Part shown: piece by piece, positions 1 to 5,712 of the stretch
Position numbering within the stretch: the stretch's first letter is position 1
Layout of the letters: the number at the start of each line of letters is the position of its first letter
NCBI GenBank assembly: GCA_964427535.1
Contig: CAYRVF010000192.1
Location: 1 to 6,272 of the forward strand
Direction of reading: 5' to 3'
Length of the DNA stretch: 6,272 nt
From: CAYRVF01 sp964427535
GTDB taxonomy: Bacteria > Chloroflexota > Ktedonobacteria > Ktedonobacterales > JADMIN01
Notes under the pieces: model-generated
Database searches by the model: none
Seen by the model: only the letters and a program-made list of their open reading frames with translations
Told to the model about the DNA's origin: nothing
Position numbers and translations under genes: made by a program

Positions 1-430
1 CAAGCAGTATCGGGTGAGCCCCGGCCAGACCGTCGAGGTGGAGCTGCTGCCCGCCCAGCCGGGAACTGAGGTTTCGCTCGATCGGGTGCTGTTCGTCTCC
101 ACCGACGAGAACTCTTTTGTCGGCACTCCAGTGGTTCCCGGCGGGCGCGTGGTCGCGACCGTCGTGCGCGAAGGCCGTGGCGACAAGATTATCGTCTTCC
201 GCTACAAGTCCAAGAAGCGCTATCGCCGCACGACCGGCCATCGCCAGGACTACACCTACCTCACCGTCACCGACATTCAGGCCAATGGTGAGAGCCTCGT
301 CAGCGACGAAGAGCGTCACCGCTACGAGCGCCAGGCGCGCCGGGCGGCCAACCGCTACGAGGCGAAGCTCCTCGAAGCGTTTGAAGAGCTCGGTCTCGCC
401 GAGGAGCCGACCGAGACGACCGTCGGCTAA
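1..430 (+). CDS. rplU: 50S ribosomal protein L21 (5' end missing)
   Basis: Large-subunit ribosomal protein L21, which binds 23S rRNA. The reading frame is open from base 2 and begins K-Q-Y-R-V-S-P-G-Q, which matches the conserved GKQYRV segment near the L21 N-terminus. The gene therefore starts before the window, with roughly 10 residues missing. The GTG at 14 is the internal Val codon of that segment, not a start. The basic segment FRYKSKKRYRRTTGHRQ followed by Y-T-Y-L-T-V-T-D-I is the conserved L21 C-terminal signature. About 45 further residues follow, rich in Glu, Arg and Ala, and probably form a helical tail; ordinary L21 is about 100 residues and ends near the signature. The next gene is rpmA, the usual L21-L27 order. 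Identity is very secure; the role of the tail is unknown. Confidence 0.96.
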   Translation, partial: KQYRVSPGQTVEVELLPAQPGTEVSLDRVLFVSTDENSFVGTPVVPGGRVVATVVREGRGDKIIVFRYKSKKRYRRTTGHRQDYTYLTVTDIQANGESLVSDEERHRYERQARRAANRYEAKLLEAFEELGLAEEPTETTVG

Positions 431-518
431 CATTCGCTAGGGAACACGGGAGAACCGCTCCACCAGTAGTGGACGCGGACGACGACCGACAGCACGGCAG
501 CAAAGGACGGAGAAGAGC

Positions 519-818
519 ATGGCCCATAAAAAGGGTGTTGGAAGTTCTCGAAATGGGCGTGACAGCAAGCCCAAATATCTTGGCGTGAAGCTCTATGATG
601 GGCAGTACGTCCGCTCGGGTGGCATTATCGTGCGCCAGCGCGGCACGAAGTTCAATCCCGGCCGCAATGTCGGTCTGGGCCGCGACTTCACCCTGTTCGC
701 GACAGTCGACGGCACGGTGAAGTTCGAGTGGGACTCGCGCACGAAGAAGCGCGTCAGCGTGTATCCACTGCCAGTGGCCGTTGAGGCCGAGGCCGAGACG
801 CAGCCCGTCCAGGCGTAG
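519..818 (+). CDS. rpmA: 50S ribosomal protein L27
   Basis: Ribosomal protein L27, whose N-terminus reaches towards the peptidyl-transferase centre. The 99-residue product opens with MAHKKGVGSSRNGRDS, the family signature, and continues with Y-L-G-V-K and the G-x-I-I-V-R-Q-R-G-T-K-F-x-P-G core. The mature-type N-terminus is encoded directly, without the cleaved leader found in Firmicutes. The last 20 or so residues, after V-K-F-E-W, are a tail rich in Ala, Glu and Val that is less conserved. The ATG at 519 is preceded by GGAGA at 509-513, a good ribosome-binding site. The gene lies 88 bp after rplU and is probably co-transcribed with it. That gap contains only a small 5-bp hairpin (459-473), too weak to call a terminator. 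The usual downstream partner obg is absent: the operon appears to end here. Confidence 0.98.
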   Translation: MAHKKGVGSSRNGRDSKPKYLGVKLYDGQYVRSGGIIVRQRGTKFNPGRNVGLGRDFTLFATVDGTVKFEWDSRTKKRVSVYPLPVAVEAEAETQPVQA

Positions 819-861
819 GCTGTCGTCCGCATGCTGCCGGTGTCCCGGTCGATCGTGCTCC

Positions 862-896
862 AAGAGGCAGAGGCACATCGCGTGCTTCTGCCTCTT
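862..896 (+). terminator. Terminator-like hairpin after rpmA
   Basis: A 15-bp inverted repeat pairs 862-876 with 882-896 around a 5-base loop (ATCGC). Every position pairs, with a single G-U wobble (872 with 886). It starts 43 bp after the rpmA stop and sits before the next promoter, the expected place for the end of the L21-L27 transcript. The bases after the stem (CGCGTACTG) are not a T-run, so it does not fit the classical intrinsic terminator. It could end transcription without a U-tract or protect the 3' end of the mRNA. The structure is seen directly; its function is inferred. Confidence 0.62.
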
Positions 897-931
897 CGCG
901 TACTGCGGGCGGTGTTCGGGCGCGTCTGCGT

Positions 932-961
932 TTGCCGCCAGGCACGAACTCATGGTATAGT
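932..961 (+). promoter_or_regulatory. Putative extended -10 promoter of the signalling cluster
   Basis: TATAGT at 956-961 matches five of six bases of the -10 consensus. TGG at 953-955 directly before it supplies the TGn extension. An 18-bp spacer separates it from TTGCCG at 932-937, a partial -35 match. Transcription would start near 968, leaving about 100 bases of 5' leader before the first phosphatase gene. The position, after the rpmA hairpin and before the next gene, supports the call. The leader holds no riboswitch-like or strong hairpin structure that I can see. Confidence 0.55.
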
Positions 962-1068
962 GGCTCGAACTGAGCTACATCTCGTATCCGAATCCTCCTT
1001 CACGTGTACGTCTCGCGCCGACACATCGTTCGTCGCGATGAACCTAGAGATTGGAGAGGGGGAGCAGC

Positions 1069-1974
1069 ATGTCGCTGCGCCTTCTAGCGGCATCAGCCAC
1101 AGATGTCGGCAGGCAGCGTGAGCAGAACGAAGACAACGAGTTCACGCAGATCGTCGAGGACGACCAGCGCTCCGCTGGCATTTTTGTCGTCGCGGACGGT
1201 ATGGGCGGCTATCACGCGGGTGAGATAGCTAGCCAGATCGCCGTCGAGACGTTACAGGACGCCCTCTCCCCGCTGCTCGCCTCGACGCCCAACCAGCCGA
1301 CCATCCGCCTCAACAAACGCAAGGGCCGCAACAAGCGCCAGAAGCAAGATGACATCGCCCAGGCGGATGTCGACGAGTCGAACGGCGAGTCGCGCGAAGG
1401 CGCCGTCACCCAGCAGCTCGCCGAGACCGTCGTCGTCGAGCATTACGCCGACCAGCTTCGCGCCGCCGTCGAGCGCGCCAGCCAATCCGTCGTCGAATAC
1501 GGGATGGAGCACCACGAGGCGCAGGGGTTGGGGTCTACCCTCACCGCCGCCCTCATCGTCAACGACACCGCCTACATCGCGAATGTCGGCGACAGCCGCA
1601 CGTATCTCTTTCACGATGGCAAGCTCCAGCGGATCACGCACGACCACTCGCTCGTCGAGCAGCTCGTCCAGGCGGGCCAGATCACGCGCGACGAAGCGTA
1701 CGACCATCCCAGCCGCAACCTGATTTATCGCTCGCTCGGCGCGGGCAAAGCGGAAGTCACCGTCGACATCTTCACGGAGCAGCTCTCTGACGGCGACGCC
1801 CTGCTGCTCTGTAGCGATGGACTGTGGGAAATGGTCCGCGACCCGCAGATCGAGAGCATTCTCGCCGAGGTGCAGGACCCGGCCGAAGCGACACGCCTCC
1901 TGATTGACCGCGCCAACGAGAACGGCGGAGAGGACAACATTACCGCTGTGCTCGTGCGCTGCGTCGCCAGGTAG
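1069..1974 (+). CDS. PP2C-family Ser/Thr protein phosphatase
   Basis: Metal-dependent protein phosphatase (PPM/PP2C) of 301 residues that removes phosphate from Ser/Thr, probably on substrates of the kinase encoded next. Family motifs appear in order: T-D-V-G-R and N-E-D near residues 11-22, V-A-D-G-M-G-G (Asp43), G-S-T-L (155-158), G-D-S-R (Asp175), D-H-S-L-V-E-Q-L (192-199), C-S-D-G-L-W (Asp250) and G-G-E-D-N-I-T (Asp289). All metal-binding Asp positions are kept, so it should be active. Residues about 74-120 form a charged, low-complexity insertion with a basic run (around 83-93) and then an acidic stretch. This explains a length above the usual 240-260. No signal peptide or membrane segment is seen. 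The ATG at 1069 is chosen over the in-frame TTG at 1051 because GGGGGAG (1058-1064) lies just upstream of it. The stop is 10 bp before the kinase start, so the two are probably translated together. Confidence 0.93.
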   Translation: MSLRLLAASATDVGRQREQNEDNEFTQIVEDDQRSAGIFVVADGMGGYHAGEIASQIAVETLQDALSPLLASTPNQPTIRLNKRKGRNKRQKQDDIAQADVDESNGESREGAVTQQLAETVVVEHYADQLRAAVERASQSVVEYGMEHHEAQGLGSTLTAALIVNDTAYIANVGDSRTYLFHDGKLQRITHDHSLVEQLVQAGQITRDEAYDHPSRNLIYRSLGAGKAEVTVDIFTEQLSDGDALLLCSDGLWEMVRDPQIESILAEVQDPAEATRLLIDRANENGGEDNITAVLVRCVAR

Positions 1975-1984
1975 GAGCCGCCGC

Positions 1985-3571
1985 ATGGACCTGACATCGG
2001 GGACGGTCTTGGCGCGGCGCTTTCGCATTCTCAAGCGTCTCGGCGAAGGCGGCATGGGAAGCGTCTACCAGGTTGAGGACCTCACTGCGCCCGGCAAAGT
2101 CTGGGCGCTCAAGGCGCTCAACGTCGACGATGCCGCCTCCTCGGAAGATGTCGCCTGGGCAGCGCGACGATTCGACGACGAGATCGCGCTGCTCTCGACG
2201 CTGCACTCACCGCGCATTCCCGCCTTCGAGGCGGCCTTCACTGAGGGCGGGCAGCGCTTCCTTGTCATGGAGTACATTCCGGGCACGACGCTCGAAGAGC
2301 GGCTCGCCCAGGCGTCCGCGCCGCTCCCCGAGCGCGACGTGCTGTCATGGATGATCGACGTCTGCGACGTGCTCAGCTACCTCCACGGCCGCCAGCCGCC
2401 GATCATCGTCCGCGACCTCAAGCCGGGCAATATCATGGTCACGCCGCGCGGCGAGGTGCGTCTGATCGATTTCGGCATCGCGCGCCATTATAAGGCTGGC
2501 AAGCTCAGCAACACTGAGAATCTTGGCACGGCGACCTATGCCTCACCCGAACATCACGGTCACGGCCAAACCGACGCGCGCTCGGATATCTACAGCGTCG
2601 GCGCGACCATGTTTCACCTACTGACCAACACCGAGCCTGCCCCCGTCGAGACGCCCAAGGCCGGCGTGCTACGACGGCTCAATCCCGCGCTGAGCGAGGC
2701 GACCGAGCGCATCGTCATCCGCGCGATGGAGCTGATTCCCGCCCTGCGCTTCCAGTCGGCGGGTGAGCTGCAATCCGCGCTTCGCTCCGCACTCAACGCG
2801 CTGCCCGCTCCAAAGGTGGTTAGGAGCAGTTCGCCCGCGTCCGCTTCGTCTCGCACGGCTCCCTCGGCGGGCGGCATGGCACGCTGCCCACGCTGCGGCC
2901 ATCTAAACCGGAGCTCGGCGAAATACTGCGCCCGCGATGGCGCGCGACTGCAACCGCCGGGGGCGGCGACAGTGCAGGCCGCGCCGGTCACACGCGTGGT
3001 GACGTCGAGCGCACAGTTGCAGGCGCAGAAGGCCACGACGCTCTTCGCGGCGGGGAAGTATCAGCGCGCGGTGCAGGTCTGCCAGACAGCCGTCGACCAG
3101 GGATACGCCACCTACGACACGTACATGTTGCTCGGGCAGGCCCACACGCGCCTCGGACGCCCCGTCGAGGCCGCCGACGCATACGCCCAGGCCAGCCGCA
3201 AGCGCCCCACGGCACAGTCGCTGCTGGGCGAGGGCACGGCCTGGCTGGCGGCGCGCAGATTCCCCGAAGCGCAGATCGCGCTTACGCGGGCACGCGCCCA
3301 GGCGCCGCGAGACGCGGAGATTGCCTACCAGCTCGGACTGGTCTGTCTCGAACAGGGCCAGCTTGCCCAGGCCGAGGGCGACTTCCGCGATACCGTCGCT
3401 CTCACCCCGAACGACCCTCGCCCGTATGTAGGGCTAGGGAGAACGCTGCTGCGTGCCGGGGACCGCTCTGGCGCGCGCGATGCGTTCAAGCGCGCGCTAG
3501 CGCTCGACCCGTCGCACGCGGATGCCCGGAGACGGCTGCGCAATCTGGAGACGAGCGCCGCCCGCAGGTAG
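1985..3571 (+). CDS. Soluble Ser/Thr protein kinase with zinc ribbon and TPR repeats
   Basis: Hanks-type kinase of 528 residues. The kinase domain spans about 10-270: glycine loop LGEGGMGSV (19-27), ATP lysine Lys43 in A-L-K, helix-C Glu66, catalytic loop V-R-D-L-K-P-G-N (Asp144, Lys146, Asn149), DFG (162-164) and S-P-E (187-189). All catalytic residues are present. The His of HRD is Val, a variant also known in other bacterial kinases. A Ser/Pro/Ala-rich linker leads to a zinc ribbon (Cys301, Cys304, Cys315) whose fourth ligand position is Asp318. About five TPR repeats (345-512) follow, probably for partner binding. There is no membrane segment and no PASTA domain, so it is probably cytosolic, unlike PknB. 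The ATG at 1985 has GGAG (1974-1977) overlapping the previous stop codon. The in-frame start at 1904 would add 27 residues inside the phosphatase gene and is rejected. The natural opponents are the two flanking PP2C proteins. Confidence 0.94.
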   Translation: MDLTSGTVLARRFRILKRLGEGGMGSVYQVEDLTAPGKVWALKALNVDDAASSEDVAWAARRFDDEIALLSTLHSPRIPAFEAAFTEGGQRFLVMEYIPGTTLEERLAQASAPLPERDVLSWMIDVCDVLSYLHGRQPPIIVRDLKPGNIMVTPRGEVRLIDFGIARHYKAGKLSNTENLGTATYASPEHHGHGQTDARSDIYSVGATMFHLLTNTEPAPVETPKAGVLRRLNPALSEATERIVIRAMELIPALRFQSAGELQSALRSALNALPAPKVVRSSSPASASSRTAPSAGGMARCPRCGHLNRSSAKYCARDGARLQPPGAATVQAAPVTRVVTSSAQLQAQKATTLFAAGKYQRAVQVCQTAVDQGYATYDTYMLLGQAHTRLGRPVEAADAYAQASRKRPTAQSLLGEGTAWLAARRFPEAQIALTRARAQAPRDAEIAYQLGLVCLEQGQLAQAEGDFRDTVALTPNDPRPYVGLGRTLLRAGDRSGARDAFKRALALDPSHADARRRLRNLETSAARR

Positions 3572-3600
3572 CGCCGGGCGTTCGCCACCGATGCGAGCAC

Positions 3601-3633
3601 TCTCAGGCCAGGTCCATTTTGGCCTGGGACCTG
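3601..3633 (+). other. Two overlapping, mutually exclusive hairpins
   Basis: In the 155-bp gap between kinase and second phosphatase, 3601-3610 pairs with 3620-3629 (10 bp, one G-U, 9-base loop). An alternative stem pairs 3609-3615 with 3627-3633 (7 bp, all Watson-Crick, 11-base loop). The two share bases and cannot form together. No T-run follows either. This could be a switch-like or attenuator element, a processing site, or chance. The rest of the gap (3634-3716) has no convincing promoter. It does contain a TCGACA direct repeat (3684-3689 and 3693-3698), whose second copy is part of the palindrome TGTCGACA (3691-3698). Confidence 0.4.
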
Positions 3634-3726
3634 CGCGCTGTGCGCCCGTCGTGCCGAACACTGGCCGTCCGGCTGGGCGTCCCTCGACACTGTCGACAAG
3701 ATATCAACGAGGATAGAGGAGGAGTT

Positions 3727-5547
3727 ATGAAGGTCTGTCCAAACTGCGGCGCGACGCTCCGCGATGTGGCGCGATTCTGCAATCGCTGCGGCGCGGTGCA
3801 GCCTTCGGACGCTGAGATCGTGCCGTCCGCGGTCCTCGCGCAGGATGCTGAGGAGGTCCTGGATTCGCCGACCTCCGCGCCACCGGGGGGCGCCCTTGGC
3901 GTCCATGACACTGAGAGGTCCAATGGTCGCGTACCCAGGCCATCACGAGTGCCGCGACATCGTGACGAAGAGGCGTCCCTCCCCACGGGCGAGACAGACT
4001 CTGGAGGCGAGTCCGGCGATACGTCGCCGGATGCGGTGGTGATCACGTCGGAGCTCCCGACGACAGAGACGGAGTCTGAGCCGCAACCGGAGAGCGCCCC
4101 AGCGGCCGACGCTCCATCTCAGACTGAGGACGAGGCGCCGACAGCAAATGGCGAGGGGCAGACCGCCAACGCCGACGGGGCAGACGATGCGCCCACCGTC
4201 CCGCTGTCGGGGCGAGCGGCGTCGTCGGCTGTGCTTCCCTCCGACTGGACCGAGGCCGAGACGCAAGAGTACGCGACACTCGCGGCGGCGGGGATCGCGC
4301 CGGAGCTACCGAATGTGGACATCGGCGACGAGTCCGCCCTGCCAGACGACCTGCCGTGGCCCCTGCCGGTGAGCCTGATCGTCGGCGGGCGCTACCGCGT
4401 GGAGGCGCTCGTGCAGTCAGAGGCAGCCGGCCCCGACGCCGAGAACGTGTACCGCGTCACGGACCTGCAAGGCTACGAGCGTTGCTGGTCATGCGGCACC
4501 GAGTACGGCGCGACCGCTGCCTCCGACCGCTACTGCCGCGAGTGCGGCGCCGATATGCTCTCGCGCGACTACCTGCTCTACGAGCGCGCCGAGGTCCCGA
4601 GCGAGCAGCAGCTGGGTGAGGATGACGCCACTACAGCGCAGACCCAGTCGCATGACGGTGCTCAGGCCGAAGCGGACATCCGCACGTTCGCCCAGCGCGG
4701 GCGTGCCTACCGCGTGGTCGCGCGCGAGGCTGAGCCGCCGCGCTTCCCGTTGGGCGCGCGCATCGCGGTCGCCTCGGCCACGGACGTCGGCCAGACACGC
4801 ATGGGCGAGCGCAACGAAGACAGCTCCGGCACCTTCTCGCTTACGCTCAACTTCGATTCACACGCGCAGCCGGTCGCGCTAGCGGTCGTCGCGGATGGGC
4901 TGGGCGGCCATGCCAACGGCCAGGATGCCAGTCGTCTGGTCGTGCGCACCGTGATCGAGCACGTTATTCGCAGTGTCACGCTGCCGTTCCTGGGGATGCC
5001 TGCCGATGGCCAGGCGACGATCGAAGGGATGGAGCACATCCTCACCGAAGCCGCGCGTGCGGCCAACACCGCGCTCTACGCCGCCAACGAGGAGTCCCAG
5101 GCCGACATGGGGGCGACCCTGGTCGCGGCGCTTCTCTATGGCGAATCGGCGTGCGTCGCCAATCTCGGCGACAGTCGCGGGTACGTGTACGACGAGGCCG
5201 GATTGCGGCGCATCACAACCGACCACTCGCTGGTCGAGCAGCTCATCTCGGGCGGCCTGATTCAGCCAGAAGAGCGCTACACGCATCCGCAGCGCAACCA
5301 GATCTTTCGCAGTATCGGCAATGATGCGGAGATCGAGGTAGACATGTTCGTCCAGCGGCTGGCCCCTGGCATGCGATTGCTGCTCTGCTCGGATGGCCTC
5401 TGGGAGATGGTGCGCGACGACGAAATCGCCCACATCCTCGCCGAGACGCCAGACCTGCAGCAGGCGTGCGATGCGCTAGTGGCGGCCGCGAACGCGAACG
5501 GCGGCGAGGATAACATCACGGCGGTGCTCGTTGCCATCGACGGCTAG
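3727..5547 (+). CDS. PP2C phosphatase with two zinc ribbons and a decayed kinase N-lobe-like segment
   Basis: Multidomain phosphatase of 606 residues. Order: zinc ribbon 1 (Cys4, Cys7, Cys18, Cys21); a long acidic, probably disordered linker rich in Ser, Thr, Pro and Glu (about 28-200); a segment at 217-250 resembling the first strands of a kinase domain (G-G-R-Y-R-V then V-Y-R-V-T-D-L); zinc ribbon 2 (Cys253, Cys256, Cys270, Cys273); a second linker; and a PP2C domain (about 344-605). PP2C motifs are A-T-D-V-G, N-E-D (363-365), V-A-D-G-L-G-G (Asp390), G-D-S-R (Asp482), D-H-S-L-V-E-Q-L, C-S-D-G-L-W (Asp556) and G-G-E-D-N-I-T (Asp595), so it should be active. The C-terminal half closely resembles the first phosphatase, suggesting duplication. 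The ATG at 3727 has a strong site, AGGAGGAG (3717-3724). An earlier in-frame start at 3619 lies inside the hairpin region and is rejected. No membrane segment is visible. The ribbons suggest metal binding or partner docking. Confidence 0.92.
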   Translation: MKVCPNCGATLRDVARFCNRCGAVQPSDAEIVPSAVLAQDAEEVLDSPTSAPPGGALGVHDTERSNGRVPRPSRVPRHRDEEASLPTGETDSGGESGDTSPDAVVITSELPTTETESEPQPESAPAADAPSQTEDEAPTANGEGQTANADGADDAPTVPLSGRAASSAVLPSDWTEAETQEYATLAAAGIAPELPNVDIGDESALPDDLPWPLPVSLIVGGRYRVEALVQSEAAGPDAENVYRVTDLQGYERCWSCGTEYGATAASDRYCRECGADMLSRDYLLYERAEVPSEQQLGEDDATTAQTQSHDGAQAEADIRTFAQRGRAYRVVAREAEPPRFPLGARIAVASATDVGQTRMGERNEDSSGTFSLTLNFDSHAQPVALAVVADGLGGHANGQDASRLVVRTVIEHVIRSVTLPFLGMPADGQATIEGMEHILTEAARAANTALYAANEESQADMGATLVAALLYGESACVANLGDSRGYVYDEAGLRRITTDHSLVEQLISGGLIQPEERYTHPQRNQIFRSIGNDAEIEVDMFVQRLAPGMRLLLCSDGLWEMVRDDEIAHILAETPDLQQACDALVAAANANGGEDNITAVLVAIDG

Positions 5548-5712
5548 CCGGGCGTTGGGCGTCGTAGTGAGCCGTCGGCACGTGGCGACATGCAACCCGC
5601 AAAGCGTCGGCGCGTAGACGCGTTAGAACGATCTTTCGATACGACGGCCGGATGTGCGGACGACGCAGACACGCGCGACGCGGCGATGTGCCGACGAAAG
5701 GAACGAGATACA

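Noticed and set aside
300..953. Minus-strand open frame (217 codons) across rplU, rpmA and the gap
   Set aside because: It overlaps two certain ribosomal genes and has no family resemblance or convincing start context.
941..1000. tRNA-like D-arm on the minus strand (TAGCTCAGTTCGAGC)
   Set aside because: The loop is too short, and no anticodon arm, T-arm or acceptor pairing follows. The + strand reading as a promoter explains the same bases better.
831..1121. + strand open frame (96 codons) spanning the terminator, promoter and start of the phosphatase gene
   Set aside because: It runs through a hairpin and a promoter, overlaps the real gene out of frame, and shows no domain or ribosome-binding site.
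1252..2055. Long minus-strand open frame (267 codons) opposite the first phosphatase
   Set aside because: It lies antiparallel to a clear PP2C gene, has no recognisable domain, and is the kind of open frame that GC-rich codon use creates on the opposite strand.
5604..5621. 5-bp hairpin GCGTC/GACGC between the second phosphatase and the VWA gene
   Set aside because: Too short, with an 8-base loop and no T-run, to call a terminator in GC-rich DNA.
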